A stretch of 64,000 nt of DNA from Comamonadaceae bacterium (lineage in GTDB: Bacteria > Pseudomonadota > Gammaproteobacteria > Burkholderiales > Burkholderiaceae_C), in the NCBI GenBank assembly GCA_027484575.1, contig JAIXSQ010000004.1, positions 309,491 to 373,490 of the forward strand, read 5' to 3'. Positions 26,071-37,929 of the stretch are shown one piece after another (position 1 is the stretch's first letter; every line of letters begins with the position of its first letter). Both the position numbers and the translations under genes were made by a program. The notes beneath the pieces were generated by a model, which saw only the letters and a program-made list of their open reading frames with translations, searched no databases and was not told where the DNA came from.

Positions 26071-27402
26071 TCAGCGGGTTTCGCGGTCGCGGCCGCGGGC
26101 GTTCTCGCGGGTGCGGGCGTCGATGGCCGGCGGCACCGAGGCGGGCGGCTGGCCCGCCGAGGGGATGCCGGTGCCCGATTCGGGGCCGGCCACCGCCGCC
26201 CCGCCCTGCGACACCTGCTGCAGGATGCGGTCGAGCGGCAGGTAGAGCATGCTGCCGCCCTGCCGCGACTCGACCAGCACCTTGGTCACGTTGGCGTAGA
26301 TCTGCTGCATGGTCTCCAGGTACATCCGGTCGCGCGTGACCTGGGGCGCCTTCTGGTACTGGCCCAGCACGGCCTGGAAGCGCTGCGCATCACCCTGGGC
26401 CTGCGCCACGACGCGCGACTTGTAGGCCTCGGCCTCCTGCTGCAGCCGCGAGGCCGAGCCGACGGCACGGGGGACCACGTCGTTGGCATAGGCCTGGGCC
26501 TCGTTCTTGGCCCGCTCGCGTTCCTGGCCGGCCTTGAGCACGTCGTCGAACGCGGCCTGCACCTGCTCGGGCGGGCGCACGCCGCCCTGCTGCAGGTTGA
26601 TGCCCACGACCTCGACGCCCACCTTGTAGCGGTCGAGGATCTGCTGCATCAGCTGGCGCACGCGCGGGCCGATCTGGTCGCGCTCCTCGGCCAGGGCCGA
26701 GTCCATGCGCATCTTGCCCACCACCTCGCGCACCGCGGTCTCGGCAGCCTGCACCACGGCCTCGCCGGGGTTGCGGCTCTCGAACAGCCAGGCGCGGGCG
26801 TCGTTCAGCCGGTACTGCACGGCGAACTTGATCTCGACGATGTTCTCGTCCTCGGTCAGCATGGCCGACTCGCGCAGGCCGGTGGCCTTGATGACCGAGT
26901 CGCGGCCCACGTCGACCGAGCGGATCTGGGTCACGTTGAGCACGTCGTGGCGCTGGATCGGGTACGGCAGGCGCCAGTTGAAGCCGGCGCCCACGGTGCT
27001 CTTGTAGCGGCCGAACTGGGTGATCACCGCCTGCTGGCCTTCCTGCACGATGAAGAAGCCGGTGCCCAGCCAGATCAGCGCGAGCACGGCCGCGATCAGG
27101 CCGACGCCGACGCCGGCGCTCTTCATGTCGGGCTGGAAGCCGCCGCCACCGTTGCCGCCGCCGTCGGGACGCCGGCCCTTGCCGCCGCCGAACAGGCCCG
27201 ACAGCCGCCGGTTGAAGTCACGCCACAGCTCGTCGAGGTCCGGCGGGCCCTGGTTGGGGCCGCGTGGCTCCTCGGGCCGCTGCGGCGCGCCGTCCTTGCC
27301 GTCGTCACCACCGCCGCGCCCCCAGCGCGGGTCGTTCAGGTTGAACATGCCTCGCAGGCGACCACCGAGGGCAGCGAGGGCGCGGGGGGAGTGCAGTCTC
27401 AT
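26071..27402 (-). CDS. hflK: Protease modulator HflK (SPFH/prohibitin family)
   Basis: A 443-residue partner of HflC. A glycine-rich cytoplasmic N-terminus (about 30-90) with FNLNDPRWGRGG precedes one membrane helix (about 98-118) and the SPFH domain, starting FFIVQEGQQAVITQFG. The coiled coil carries AKNEAQAYANDVVPRAVG. I chose ATG 27402; ATG 27348, just before FNLNDPRW, is an alternative and neither has a good ribosome binding site, but relatives commonly carry an N-terminal extension of this size. Gene order hfq-hflX-hflK-hflC is preserved. Confidence 0.95.
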   Translation of the reverse strand: MRLHSPRALAALGGRLRGMFNLNDPRWGRGGGDDGKDGAPQRPEEPRGPNQGPPDLDELWRDFNRRLSGLFGGGKGRRPDGGGNGGGGFQPDMKSAGVGVGLIAAVLALIWLGTGFFIVQEGQQAVITQFGRYKSTVGAGFNWRLPYPIQRHDVLNVTQIRSVDVGRDSVIKATGLRESAMLTEDENIVEIKFAVQYRLNDARAWLFESRNPGEAVVQAAETAVREVVGKMRMDSALAEERDQIGPRVRQLMQQILDRYKVGVEVVGINLQQGGVRPPEQVQAAFDDVLKAGQERERAKNEAQAYANDVVPRAVGSASRLQQEAEAYKSRVVAQAQGDAQRFQAVLGQYQKAPQVTRDRMYLETMQQIYANVTKVLVESRQGGSMLYLPLDRILQQVSQGGAAVAGPESGTGIPSAGQPPASVPPAIDARTRENARGRDRETR

Positions 27403-27448
27403 GAAGGCGAAGTGCTTGTTGTTCGTTGGCTCGGCCGATTGTGCCCAA

Positions 27449-28633
27449 TCAGGCGGGTGCTTCGTGCAATTCGGGACTTGGATGAAGGGCTGCAGGCGCG
27501 GCGGGGGCCTGCGACCGCTGGGCCAGCTCCTGCCGCAGGGCCTCCAGGCCCTCGCCCGTGCGGCTGCTGACGAACAGCCGGCGCACCTGGCGCCCCTCGA
27601 GCTCGAACCAGTCGGCCCGCTGCAGCGGCTGCTGCGCCGCCGGCAGCGCATCGGTCTTGTTGAACACCAGCAGCTGCGGCACGTCGGCCGCGCCGATCTC
27701 GTGCAGCACCCGCTGGACCTCGTCGATCTGCTCGGGATGGTGCGGGTTGGAGGCGTCCACCACGTGCATCAGCAGGTCCGCGTCCGCGGCTTCCTGCAGC
27801 GTGGCTTGGAAGGCGTCGATCAGGCCGTGCGGCAGGTCGCGGATGAAGCCCACCGTGTCGGACAGCGACACGGAGCGGCCGGCCTGCACGCCCTCGACGT
27901 CGTCGAGGTACAGGCGCCGGGTGGTGGTGTCCAGCGTGGCGAACAGCTGGTCGGCCGCATAGGCCTGCGCCTTGACCAGGGCGTTGAACAGCGTGCTCTT
28001 GCCCGCGTTGGTGTAGCCCACCAGCGAGATCGTGTACGCGTTCTGGCGCTCGCGCTGGCGGCGCTGGGTGGTGCGCTGCTTCTTGACCTTGTCCAGGCGG
28101 TCCTTGGTGCGCTTGATGGCGTCGCCGATCATCCGGCGGTCCAGCTCGATCTGGGTCTCGCCGGGGCCGCCCCGCGCGCCGATGCCGCCGCGCTGGCGCT
28201 CCAGGTGCGACCAGCGCCGCACCAGCCGGGTGCTCAGGTACTGCAGGCGGGCCAGCTCGACCTGCAGCTTGCCCTCGTGGCTGCGCGCGCGCTGCGCGAA
28301 GATCTCCAGGATCAGCAGCGTGCGGTCGTTGACGGCCAGTCCCAGGTGGCGCTCCAGGTTGCGCTGCTGGCCCGGGCTGAGCGCCTGGTCGAACAGGACC
28401 TCGGTGGCGCCCAGCGCGTCGGCCAGGGCCTTGATCTCGTCGGCCTTGCCCTTGCCGACGAACAGCGCCGCATCGGGTGCGCGGCGCTTGGCGGTGATGC
28501 GGCCGACGGGTTCGAGCCCCGCGGTGCGGGCCAGCTCGCCGAGTTCGGCCAGCTCGGCATCGAAATGGGGAAGGCCCAGGTCCACCCCCACCAGGACGGC
28601 GGGAGCGGTGGGCCTTGCGGACGTTTCAGGCAA
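27449..28633 (-). CDS. hflX: GTPase HflX
   Basis: A 394-residue ribosome-binding GTPase that splits stalled 70S ribosomes, notably after heat stress. The N-terminal nucleotide-binding domain ends in the coiled coil RGGIGARGGPGETQIELDRR, the HflX signature. The G domain has GYTNAGKST (G1), DTVGF (G3) and NKTD (G4). A start at TTG 28633 is needed to include the expected N-terminus; no ATG is available in a better position. It follows hfq by 69 bp. The last 20 residues are Ala/Pro-rich. Confidence 0.95.
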   Translation of the reverse strand: MPETSARPTAPAVLVGVDLGLPHFDAELAELGELARTAGLEPVGRITAKRRAPDAALFVGKGKADEIKALADALGATEVLFDQALSPGQQRNLERHLGLAVNDRTLLILEIFAQRARSHEGKLQVELARLQYLSTRLVRRWSHLERQRGGIGARGGPGETQIELDRRMIGDAIKRTKDRLDKVKKQRTTQRRQRERQNAYTISLVGYTNAGKSTLFNALVKAQAYAADQLFATLDTTTRRLYLDDVEGVQAGRSVSLSDTVGFIRDLPHGLIDAFQATLQEAADADLLMHVVDASNPHHPEQIDEVQRVLHEIGAADVPQLLVFNKTDALPAAQQPLQRADWFELEGRQVRRLFVSSRTGEGLEALRQELAQRSQAPAAPAALHPSPELHEAPA

Positions 28634-28702
28634 TCGGGTGGTTCCGGGGTGGTCGGGAAGAAGGACGCCCGGCGGCAGGCGGGCGCGGTGCGCCCGCGGC
28701 GG

Positions 28703-28951
28703 TCAGCTGGCTGCCGCTTCGCCGGATTCGGCGGGCTGGAAGTTGACGGCCCGGCCGGGGACGATGGTGGAGATCGCGTGCTTGTAGACCATCTGCGTCA
28801 CGGTGTTGCGCAGCAGGACCACGTACTGGTCGAACGATTCGATCTGGCCCTGCAGCTTGATGCCGTTGACCAGGTAGATGGACACCGGCACGTGCTCGCG
28901 ACGCAGCGTGTTCAGGAACGGGTCTTGTAGGAGTTGCCCTTTGTTGCTCAC
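28703..28951 (-). CDS. hfq: RNA chaperone Hfq
   Basis: An 82-residue Sm-like protein that forms hexamers and helps small RNAs pair with messages. The sequence opens [19 protein letters not shown], with Gln8 at the poly-U pocket, and has Sm2 residues YKHAISTI. The start is GTG 28951 with GGAG six bases upstream. The C-terminal tail is short (about 12 residues after the Sm core), as usual in betaproteobacteria. A 161-bp gap separates it from der, so a separate promoter is likely there. Its presence means the candidate RNA at 12.4 kb would have a chaperone available. Confidence 0.98.
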   Translation of the reverse strand: MSNKGQLLQDPFLNTLRREHVPVSIYLVNGIKLQGQIESFDQYVVLLRNTVTQMVYKHAISTIVPGRAVNFQPAESGEAAAS

Positions 28952-29112
28952 GATATTCTCCGTGTTCTGGCTGTTGTTGGAACTTGCACCTTACCACAGG
29001 ACCCAGCCGTGCAAGCGGCTCGCCAGAGTGACCTGCCGGACATGCAGGCGGGGTGGGGGAATTCAAGGCCCGGGCCGCGGGCCGGCGCGGCCACCGGGGG
29101 TGGCCGGGCGCC

Positions 29113-30447
29113 CTACTCCTTGTCGGCGTAGGGGTTCTTGGAGGTCTTCATCTCGATGCGCAGCGGCGTGCCGACGAGGTTGAACTCCTTGCGGAACCGG
29201 CCCTCGAGGAAGCGCTTGTACGCGTCGGTGACGTGCTCGAGCGAGTTGCCGTGCACCACGATCACCGGCGGGTTCATGCCGCCCTGGTGGGCATAGCGCA
29301 GCTTGGGGCGGAACATGCCGGCGCGCTTGGGCGATTGGAACTGCACCGCCTCGAGCAGCAGCCGGGTGAGCACCGGCGTGGGCATCTTGGTCATGGCGGC
29401 CTTGTGGGCCTGGGCGATCGAGGTCCACACCGGCCCGAGGCCCTGGCGCTTCTTGGCCGAGATCAGGTGCAGCGAGGCGAACTTCAGGAAGGCCAGGCGC
29501 GCCTCGATCTGCCGCTGCAACATCTCGCGCTCGTAGTCGTCGACCGCGTCCCACTTGTTCACCGCGATCACCACCGCCCGCCCGCTCTCCAGGATGTAGC
29601 CGGCGATGTGGGCGTCCTGGTCGGTCACGCCCTGGGTGGCGTCGAGCAGCAGCAGCACGACGTTGGCCGATTCGATGGCCTGCAGCGTCTTGACCACCGA
29701 GAACTTCTCGATCGCCTCGAAGACCTTGCCCTTGCGGCGCAGGCCGGCGGTGTCGATCAGCTCGTAGGTCTGGCCGCCGCGCTCGAACGGCACCGAGATC
29801 GCGTCGCGGGTCGTGCCCGGCATGTCGAAGGCGACCAGCCGCTCCTCGCCCAGCCAGGTGTTGATCAGGGTGGACTTGCCCACGTTGGGGCGGCCGGCCA
29901 CGGCCAGCTTGATCACCGACGGGTCGGGCTCGGCCTCCTCGTCCTCCTCGGGCAGGTCGAGCAGGCCGAGCGCGACCTCGACCAGGCTGCGCATGCCCTG
30001 GCCGTGCGCGGCCGAGACCGCATGCACCTCGCCCAGGCCGAGCTCGTAGAACTCGGTCAGTTGCACGCCCTCGGTCATGCCCTCGGCCTTGTTGGCCGCC
30101 AGCACGGTGGGCTTGCCCAGCTTGCGCAGGTAGTTGGCGATGTCGTGGTCCTGGGCCGAGAGGCCGCCGCGCGCATCGACCACGAACACGACCACGTCGG
30201 CCTCGGCGACGGCCTGCCGCGTCTGCTTGGCCATCTCCATGTAGATGCCGCTCTCGGCGGTCGGCTCGAAGCCGCCGGTGTCGACCACGATGAACTCGTG
30301 CCGGCCCTGGCGGGCGTTGCCGTAGTGGCGGTCGCGGGTCAGGCCCGCGAAGTCGGCCACGATCGCATCACGCGACTTGGTGAGCCGGTTGAACAGGGTC
30401 GACTTGCCGACGTTGGGGCGGCCCACCAGGGCCATCACGGGTTTCAT
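29113..30447 (-). CDS. der: Ribosome biogenesis GTPase Der
   Basis: A 444-residue essential GTPase with two tandem G domains, needed for 50S subunit maturation. G1 of the first domain is GRPNVGKST near residue 8 and that of the second is [10 protein letters not shown] near 185. DTGGF and DTAGL are the G3 motifs; NKAE and NKWD the G4 motifs. The C-terminal KH-like domain ends the protein. ATG 30447 lies 18 bp after the bamB stop. The acidic linker EEDEEAEPD between the G domains is a normal feature. Confidence 0.97.
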   Translation of the reverse strand: MKPVMALVGRPNVGKSTLFNRLTKSRDAIVADFAGLTRDRHYGNARQGRHEFIVVDTGGFEPTAESGIYMEMAKQTRQAVAEADVVVFVVDARGGLSAQDHDIANYLRKLGKPTVLAANKAEGMTEGVQLTEFYELGLGEVHAVSAAHGQGMRSLVEVALGLLDLPEEDEEAEPDPSVIKLAVAGRPNVGKSTLINTWLGEERLVAFDMPGTTRDAISVPFERGGQTYELIDTAGLRRKGKVFEAIEKFSVVKTLQAIESANVVLLLLDATQGVTDQDAHIAGYILESGRAVVIAVNKWDAVDDYEREMLQRQIEARLAFLKFASLHLISAKKRQGLGPVWTSIAQAHKAAMTKMPTPVLTRLLLEAVQFQSPKRAGMFRPKLRYAHQGGMNPPVIVVHGNSLEHVTDAYKRFLEGRFRKEFNLVGTPLRIEMKTSKNPYADKE

Positions 30448-30464
30448 GGGCCGCCTTGCCGGAC

Positions 30465-31616
30465 TTACTGGGGAACGAAGCCGTAGACACCGCCATTGCG
30501 GGTGACCACGACCAGGGTGCTGCCGGCCACCACGGGCGGCGCGGCGACGGCCGAGCCGTCGGTGGCCAGCCGCGTCTGCAGCGTGCCGTCGGCACGCTTG
30601 AGCACGTGCACGTAGCCGAAGGCATCGCCCACGACCACCGATTCGCCCACCACCAGCGGCGTGCCGACGCCGCGGTGCAGGAGCTGCTCGTGCACCCAGG
30701 CGCGCTCGCCGTCGGTGCGGCGCCAGGCCACCACGCGGCCGTCGGCCTCGGCGCCCACCACGAACTGGGTGTCGCCCGACAGGCCCTGCGCACCGTTGGC
30801 GCGGCGGGTCCAGGCCACGGTGCCGCGGCGCGCGTCGGCGCAGCCGATGGCGGCCTGGAAGGCCCGGGCACAGACCGAGTCGCCGACCCGGCTGGGCCGG
30901 CCGATCAGGTCGACCAGGCGCTCGACGTCGTTGGTGCCGCGCGAGGACGCCAGCGGCGCCTCCCAGCGGGTCGCGCCATTGAGCGGGTCCATGCCCACCA
31001 GCCGGCCGCCCTGCCCCGCCACCAGCGTGTCGCCCACGGCGAGCAGCACGCCCGACTGGCGCAGCACCAGCGGCTCGCCCTGGCGCGGCTGGGTCCACAG
31101 GCGACGCCCGCCAGCGCCGTCGTAGGCGGCCACCGTGCGATCGGCCTGCAGCACGAAGACGCGGTTGCCCGCCACCAGCGGCGGCGTGTAGACGCGGGCG
31201 GCCAGGCGCTCGCGCCAGGCCACCTGGCCGTCGACCAGGGCGACGAGTTCGTTGGCGCGGGTGACCACCGCGACCACCCGGCCGTCGGTGCCGGCGCCGG
31301 CCTCGATCCGGGCGCCGGCGTTGGCACGCCAGGTCTCGCGGCCGGTGCTCGCGTCGAGCAGCACCACCGTGCCGTCACCGCCGGCCAGCGCCACCTGGGC
31401 GCCGGCCACGCCGGGAGTGAGCGGGAAGTCGATGCTGGGCAGCCGCGTCGACCACGCCTGGCGCACGCCCATCAGGCCCGGGTTGGGCACCAGCTCGGCC
31501 GGCTTGGCCGCATCGGCGCTGCCGCCGCCCAGCCACGAGGGCAGGAAGGCGCAGCCGCCCAGGGCCAGCGAGGCGGCCAGCAGGCCGGCGCGCACGAAGT
31601 GGCGGCGGGCGGTCAC
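30465..31616 (-). CDS. bamB: Outer membrane assembly factor BamB
   Basis: A 383-residue lipoprotein of the BAM complex, an eight-bladed PQQ-like beta-propeller that assists insertion of outer-membrane proteins. The signal peptide [19 protein letters not shown] has the lipobox LGGC and an unusual twin-arginine-like RRHFV. Propeller repeats show as recurring [16 protein letters not shown] and [17 protein letters not shown] blades. GTG 31616 overlaps the yfgM stop (GTGA), so translation is coupled. bamD is also in the window at 41905. Confidence 0.94.
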   Translation of the reverse strand: MTARRHFVRAGLLAASLALGGCAFLPSWLGGGSADAAKPAELVPNPGLMGVRQAWSTRLPSIDFPLTPGVAGAQVALAGGDGTVVLLDASTGRETWRANAGARIEAGAGTDGRVVAVVTRANELVALVDGQVAWRERLAARVYTPPLVAGNRVFVLQADRTVAAYDGAGGRRLWTQPRQGEPLVLRQSGVLLAVGDTLVAGQGGRLVGMDPLNGATRWEAPLASSRGTNDVERLVDLIGRPSRVGDSVCARAFQAAIGCADARRGTVAWTRRANGAQGLSGDTQFVVGAEADGRVVAWRRTDGERAWVHEQLLHRGVGTPLVVGESVVVGDAFGYVHVLKRADGTLQTRLATDGSAVAAPPVVAGSTLVVVTRNGGVYGFVPQ

Positions 31617-32299
31617 GACCGGGCTCCCGGCTCGGCCGGCTTGGCCGCGCCCAGGGCCTGGGTGTCGACGCCCAGCGCGGTCAGCTTGACCTCGAGCAGG
31701 CGCCGGTACTCGGCCTGCGCGTCCAGCCCCTGCCAGGCCTTGGTGTATTCGGCCTTGGCCTGGTCCTTGCGGCCCTGCAGCAGGTGGATGTCGCCGCGGC
31801 GGTCGGCCGCGAGCGCCGCGAAGGCGGGCGGGAACTCGGCGCCCAGCAGCTTGAGCGCCTCGTCATAGGCCTTGGCATCGGCCTGCACGGCGGCCAGCCG
31901 CAGGCGCGCGACGGCCTGGTAGCCGGGATCGTTGCCCTGCTCCACCACCCAGGCCAGCGCGGCCTTGGCGATCTCGGGCTTGCCCTGGTCGGCGGCGGCT
32001 TGGGCCACCAGCAGCGCCGACTGCTGCGTGTACACGGCGCGGCCGAATCGGTTGCGCGCGTCGGACAGGGCCTGCTCGGCCCGCGTGAGGTCGCCGGCCG
32101 CCACGGCGCGCTCGACCTCGTCGTGCACCACCGAGGCCTTCAGGGCCTGGTCGCGGTTCCACCACTGCCAGCCGTTCCAGGCCGCGATCCCGCCGAAGGC
32201 GAGGATCAGCACCCAGGAGATCAGGTTGCCGTAGGTCTTCCAGAAGTGCTTGAGCTGGTCAAGCTGCTCCTGTTCTTCGAGGTCGAGGTGGGATGCCAT
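31613..32299 (-). CDS. YfgM-like tetratricopeptide membrane protein
   Basis: A 228-residue inner-membrane protein. The cytoplasmic N-terminus LDLEEQEQLDQLKHFWK precedes a single membrane helix (about 25-43) and a periplasmic TPR-type domain. E. coli YfgM sits at the SecYEG translocon with the chaperone PpiD and is encoded between hisS and bamB, exactly as here. Length is near the E. coli protein (206). It is translationally coupled to bamB by a GTGA overlap. The periplasmic chaperone role is by homology. Confidence 0.9.
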   Translation of the reverse strand: MASHLDLEEQEQLDQLKHFWKTYGNLISWVLILAFGGIAAWNGWQWWNRDQALKASVVHDEVERAVAAGDLTRAEQALSDARNRFGRAVYTQQSALLVAQAAADQGKPEIAKAALAWVVEQGNDPGYQAVARLRLAAVQADAKAYDEALKLLGAEFPPAFAALAADRRGDIHLLQGRKDQAKAEYTKAWQGLDAQAEYRRLLEVKLTALGVDTQALGAAKPAEPGARS

Positions 32300-32339
32300 G
32301 GTGTGCGCGGGTCGGTGCGCCAGTGTCGAGCAGCCGGCG

Positions 32340-32345
32340 ATTGTA
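32340..32345 (-). promoter_or_regulatory. Possible internal promoter (-10 TACAAT) before yfgM
   Basis: Minus-strand TACAAT at 32345-32340 lies in the 61-bp gap between hisS and yfgM, about 40 bp before the yfgM start. No clear -35 is seen. It could give extra transcription of yfgM-bamB-der. Confidence 0.3.
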
Positions 32346-32360
32346 AGGACGGGGCGGGCC

Positions 32361-33677
32361 TCAGCCCTGCAGCCTGGAGGCCCAGCCGGCGGCGCCGGCC
32401 AGCGGCAGGCGTTCCTGCGCGCCGCCGCCGTCGCGCAGCGCCTTGAGCGTGAGCTCGCCGGCGGCCAGTTCGTCGGCGCCGAAGACCAGCGCCCAACGGG
32501 CGCCGCTGGCGTCGGCCCGCTTGAACTGCGACTTCATGCTGCCCGGGCCGTCGGCGCCCCCGGCGTGCTGCACCACCCGCAGCCCCGCCGCGCGCAGCGC
32601 CTCCAGCGTGGCCACGACCGGCGCCAGCGGCGTGCCCGGGGGCACGACGGCATAGGCGTCGGGGGCGCCGGAGGGCACGGGCAGCGCCAGGGCCTGCACC
32701 AGCAGCAGCAGCCGCTCGATGCCCAGGCCGAAGCCCACGGCCGGCGCGGGCTTGCCGCCCAGCTGCGCGATCAGGCCGTCGTAGCGGCCGCCGCCGCACA
32801 CGGTGCCTTGCGAGCCGAGCTGGTCGGTCACCCACTCGAACACGGTGAGGTTGTAGTAGTCCATGCCGCGCACCAGGCGCGGGTTGACCCGGTAGGCCAG
32901 GCCCACGGCGTCGAGCGCCGCGCGCACCGCGTCGAAGTGGGCCCGCGACTGCGGCCCCAGGAAGTCCATCAGCTGCGGCGCCTGCTCGATCAGCGCCTGC
33001 ATCGCCGGGTTCTTGCTGTCCAGGATGCGCAGCGGGTTGCTGTGCAGCCGGCGCCTGGCGTCCTCGTCGAGCTGGTCGGCGTGGACCTCGAAGTGCGCCA
33101 CCAGGGCCGCGCGGTGCTCGCGCCGCTCCTCGGGCTGCCCCAGGCTGTTGATCTCCAGCCGCACGTGCGTGCCTTCGACCAGCCCCAGCTCGCGCCACAG
33201 GGCGCGGGCCGTGAGGATCATCTCGGCGTCGACGTCGGGGCCGGCGTAGCCCAGCGCCTCGACGTCGAGCTGGTGGAACTGCCGGTAGCGGCCCTTCTGG
33301 GGACGCTCGTGGCGGAACATGGGGCCCAGCGTCCACACCCGCAGCGGGCCGTTGTACAGCGCGTTGTGCTCGACCATCGCGCGCACGATGCCGGCGGTGG
33401 CCTCGGGCCGCAGCGTCAGGCGGTCGCCGTTCATCGCATCGGTGAAGGAGTACATCTCCTTCTCGACGATGTCGGTCACCTCGCCCAGGCCGCGCACGAA
33501 CAGCTGCGTGGGCTCGACGATGGGCGTCAGGATGTACTGGTAGCCGTAGCGGCCGAGGACGCGGCGCACCGCGTCCTCGAACCACTGCCACAGGTTGGAA
33601 TCGGGAAGCTTGTCCGTGCGCGGCACGGCGGCCGGCAGGATGTCGTTCATGCCCTTGACGGCACTGAGTTTGTCCAT
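32361..33677 (-). CDS. hisS: Histidyl-tRNA synthetase
   Basis: A 438-residue class II synthetase that charges tRNA-His. Class II motif 1 is in the N-terminal region, motif 2 reads [19 protein letters not shown] and the histidine-specific block is [27 protein letters not shown] near residue 320 is motif 3. The last 100 residues form the anticodon-binding domain. ATG 33677 starts 19 bp after ispG ends. The paralogue HisZ is encoded farther down the same run. Confidence 0.97.
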   Translation of the reverse strand: MDKLSAVKGMNDILPAAVPRTDKLPDSNLWQWFEDAVRRVLGRYGYQYILTPIVEPTQLFVRGLGEVTDIVEKEMYSFTDAMNGDRLTLRPEATAGIVRAMVEHNALYNGPLRVWTLGPMFRHERPQKGRYRQFHQLDVEALGYAGPDVDAEMILTARALWRELGLVEGTHVRLEINSLGQPEERREHRAALVAHFEVHADQLDEDARRRLHSNPLRILDSKNPAMQALIEQAPQLMDFLGPQSRAHFDAVRAALDAVGLAYRVNPRLVRGMDYYNLTVFEWVTDQLGSQGTVCGGGRYDGLIAQLGGKPAPAVGFGLGIERLLLLVQALALPVPSGAPDAYAVVPPGTPLAPVVATLEALRAAGLRVVQHAGGADGPGSMKSQFKRADASGARWALVFGADELAAGELTLKALRDGGGAQERLPLAGAAGWASRLQG

Positions 33678-33696
33678 GGGATGGGAAGGCCTCGAG

Positions 33697-34973
<1,277 letters not shown>

Positions 34974-34977
<4 letters not shown>

Positions 34978-35948
34978 TTGATCTCGAAGCGGGCGACGTT
35001 GTCGCGGGTGAGCGGCCCGAGCTCGCGCGGCTGGCCGCGCACCAGCACCGTCGTGGCGCCGGCGTTGCCGACCGTCACGGCCAAGGGCGTGGTGCCGCCG
35101 GTGCTGACCGACTCGCCGGCCTGCAGTTCACGGCGCAGCACCACGGTGCCGGCCGCGTCGCTGACCTGGATCCAGGACGGCGCGGTCGCGCGGAACACGA
35201 GCAGGCCAGCGGCTGCCGCGGCGCCGGAGGCCGCCGCCGCAGGCGCCGCAGCGGCGGGCGCCGCGACTGCAGTCGCCGCAGGGGTCGGCGGGGACACCGG
35301 GGCCGGTGCGGCCGTGGGGACGGGCGCGGCGGCGGCGGTGGCGGGGGTGGCGGCCGTTGCGGGCGGGGCAACCGCGGCCGTCCCGGCATCGGACACCGCC
35401 GCCGAGGCCGGCTGCACGGCCGGCTCGGCCGGCGCCGTCGTCCCCTGCACGCCCGCGGCCAGGGGCACGGCCGTGGGTTCGGCCGACGTGCCGGCCGTCG
35501 GCGTGTCGGTGCGCTGCAGATTGGGCATCAGCACCATCACCAGGGCGCCGACGAGCAGTGCGCCGACCGCGAGCACGGTGGGGCGGGTCAGGTTGTCGAA
35601 CCAGTTCGGGCCGACCGGGTCGCCGGGCGCGCGGAACGGCGCATTGATCGCCTCGTGCTCGGGCGCCAGGCGCGGCACCGCCCCCTGGGGCAGGCGCTCG
35701 AGCACGGGCGCGGGATCGATCTTGAGCGCGCGGCAGACGCTGGAAGCCAGTGCCCGCACGAACACGGCGTCGGGCAGCTGGTCCCAGCGGTCCTGCTCCA
35801 GGGCCTCGAGCTTGCGCACCGGCACCTTCAACGCCGCGGCCAGGTGGGCCACGTGCAGGCCGGCGGACTCGCGGGCCCGGCGCAGCAGGGTGCCGGGGCT
35901 GTCGAGGGCGGGCGCAGCGTCCAGCGCGGCCGGCACCGAGTCACTCAT
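34974..35948 (-). CDS. rodZ: RodZ-like helix-turn-helix membrane protein (DUF4115)
   Basis: A 324-residue bitopic protein. The cytoplasmic N-terminus (about 18-85) is a helix-turn-helix domain, [20 protein letters not shown] onward; one membrane helix lies near 122-142; residues 145-240 are an Ala/Pro/Thr-rich linker; and the C-terminal 80 residues are the periplasmic DUF4115 domain ([21 protein letters not shown]). RodZ links MreB filaments to the cell-wall machinery and sets rod shape. I chose ATG 35948, inside the end of pilW (8-bp overlap), over an in-frame start at 35972. Confidence 0.9.
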
Positions 35949-36762
35949 CGAAGGCTCCCCGCTCGGCCGCACCGGCTTCGCGCGACTGCGGATAGCGCCG
36001 GCGCAGCTGGTCGCCCAGTTGCGACATGGCCAGCCGGTCGCCCAGCCGGCGCTCGATGCGCATGCCCAGCCACAGCGACTCGGCGTTGGCCAGCTCGCTG
36101 TTGTTCAGGCGGCGCACGATGAACTGCGCCCGCTCCAGGTCGTTGCGGTTGAACAGCAGCTGCGCCAGGTTGTAGGCGGTGACCGGGTTGCCGGCATCGA
36201 GCTCGTAGGCGCGCGCCAGGCTGCGCTCGGCCTCGGGCGCCCGCCCGTTGCGGGCGTGGCACAGGCCCTGTGCCATCAGCGTCTTGGCGCGGTCACCGTA
36301 GACCGGGCTGGCCAGCGCCTGCTCGAAGGTGCGCTGGGCCTCGTCGTAGCGCCGCTGCTGGCACTGCAGCCAGCCCAGGTTGTGCAGCGTGTTGGCATCG
36401 CGCGGGTTGAGCGCCACCGCGCGCCGGAAGCTGTCCTCGGCCAGGCGCGGGTCGTTCATGCGCATGTAGATCAGGCCGCGCAGGTTGAAGGCGTCGGGGA
36501 AGGAGGGGTCGGCCGCGATGACCTGCCGCAGTTCCTCCAGGGCCACGGAGGTCTGGCCCTGCTCGAAGTAGCCGACCGCCAGCTCCATGCGGATGCGGGC
36601 GCGCTTGCGCGCGTCGGTCTCCTCGGTCGCCGAGGCATCGTCGGGCCCCAGCGGCCCGCCACCGGCGGCGCATCCGCCCAGGACCAGCGCCGCCGACAGC
36701 AGCCCCGCCCACGGACAGGCGGCTGCCAGCAGGGCCAGGATGCCCAGCCGTTGCGATTGCAT
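35941..36762 (-). CDS. pilW: Type IV pilus biogenesis/stability lipoprotein PilW (PilF)
   Basis: A 273-residue outer-membrane lipoprotein that helps the PilQ secretin multimerise. The signal peptide ends in the lipobox LGGC near residue 31. Five to six TPR repeats follow, for example AVGYFEQGQTSVALEELRQV and TLHNLGWLQCQQRRYDEAQR. The rlmN-pilW-rodZ-ispG order is standard for proteobacteria. ATG 36762 directly follows the rlmN stop with no spacer, and AAGGAGGG at the end of rlmN serves as its ribosome binding site. No other pilus genes are in the window. Confidence 0.9.
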   Translation of the reverse strand: MQSQRLGILALLAAACPWAGLLSAALVLGGCAAGGGPLGPDDASATEETDARKRARIRMELAVGYFEQGQTSVALEELRQVIAADPSFPDAFNLRGLIYMRMNDPRLAEDSFRRAVALNPRDANTLHNLGWLQCQQRRYDEAQRTFEQALASPVYGDRAKTLMAQGLCHARNGRAPEAERSLARAYELDAGNPVTAYNLAQLLFNRNDLERAQFIVRRLNNSELANAESLWLGMRIERRLGDRLAMSQLGDQLRRRYPQSREAGAAERGAFDE

Positions 36763-37908
36763 TCAACCCTCCTTGGCAGCAGCGGCTGCCGGAACCTGCT
36801 TCAGGATCACGGTGCGCTGCTGGGCGATGCGCTCGCCCACCCGGGTGCGGTCCCGGACGTCGCCGGCCAGCTGGCCGCAGGCGGCGTCGATGTCGTCCCC
36901 CCTCGTCTTGCGCACGGTGGTGACGATACCAGCATCACTCAGCAGTTTCGCGAACGCGGCGACGCGGGTGTTGGGCGATCGCGTCAGGCCCGAGGCGGGG
37001 AACGGGTTGAAGGGAATGAGGTTCAGCTTGCAGCTGACGCCGTGGCCGCCGTGGTGGCGCACCAGGTCGACCAGCTGCCGGGCGTGCTCGGGCTGGTCGT
37101 TGACCCCGTCGAGCATGCAGTATTCGAAGGTGATGAAGTCGCGCGGCGCGTGCTGCAGGTAGCGGTTGCAGGCGTCCAGGAGCTCGGCCAGCGGGTACTT
37201 GCGGTTCAGCGGCACGAGGTTGTCGCGCAGCGGGTCGTTGGGCGCGTGCAGCGACACGGCCAGTGCCACGGGGCAGTCCTGCGCCAGGCGGTCCATCATC
37301 GGCACCACGCCCGAGGTGGACACGGTCACCCGGCGGCGCGACAGCCCGTAGCCGTGGTCGTCGAGCATGGCGCGCAGGGCCGGCACCAGCGCGCCGTAGT
37401 TCTGCAGCGGCTCGCCCATGCCCATCATCACCACGTTGGAGATGACGCGCTCGGAGGACTTGCGGCGGTCGCGCAGCGCATGCTCGGCGAACCACAGCTG
37501 GGCGAGGATCTCGCCGGTGGTGAGGTTGCGCGAGAAGCCCTGGTGGCCGGTGGAGCAGAAGCGGCAGCCGACCGCGCAGCCCGCCTGGGACGACACGCAC
37601 AACGTGCCGCGGTCGTCCTCGGGGATGAACACCGCCTCGACGGCGTTGCCGTCACGCACGTCGAACAGCCACTTGATGGTGCCGTCGGCGCTTTCCTGCT
37701 GCGTGATGACGGGCAGGCCCTCGATCCGGGCACAGCCCCTGAGCTTGTCGCGCAGCGACTTGGCCAGGTCGGTCATCTGGTCGAAGTCGCGCGCGCCGCG
37801 CTGGTGGATCCAGCGGAACAGCTGGACGGCGCGGAAGCGCTTCTCGCCCAGCTGCGCGCAGAACGCGGCCAGCCCCTCGAGGTCGAAATCGAGCAGGTTG
37901 GCCGTCAT
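36763..37908 (-). CDS. rlmN: Dual-specificity 23S rRNA/tRNA adenine-C2 methyltransferase RlmN
   Basis: A 381-residue radical-SAM enzyme that methylates A2503 of 23S rRNA and A37 of several tRNAs. The 4Fe-4S ligands are Cys111, Cys115 and Cys118 (CAVGCRFC). The methyl-carrying cysteine would be the one in DAACGQLAG near the C-terminus. [13 protein letters not shown] is the SAM-binding GEP motif. Length is standard. It lies 21 bp after the ndk stop and is contiguous with pilW. Confidence 0.97.
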   Translation of the reverse strand: MTANLLDFDLEGLAAFCAQLGEKRFRAVQLFRWIHQRGARDFDQMTDLAKSLRDKLRGCARIEGLPVITQQESADGTIKWLFDVRDGNAVEAVFIPEDDRGTLCVSSQAGCAVGCRFCSTGHQGFSRNLTTGEILAQLWFAEHALRDRRKSSERVISNVVMMGMGEPLQNYGALVPALRAMLDDHGYGLSRRRVTVSTSGVVPMMDRLAQDCPVALAVSLHAPNDPLRDNLVPLNRKYPLAELLDACNRYLQHAPRDFITFEYCMLDGVNDQPEHARQLVDLVRHHGGHGVSCKLNLIPFNPFPASGLTRSPNTRVAAFAKLLSDAGIVTTVRKTRGDDIDAACGQLAGDVRDRTRVGERIAQQRTVILKQVPAAAAAKEG

Positions 37909-37929
37909 CGCACGGGTGCTGCCCCCGCC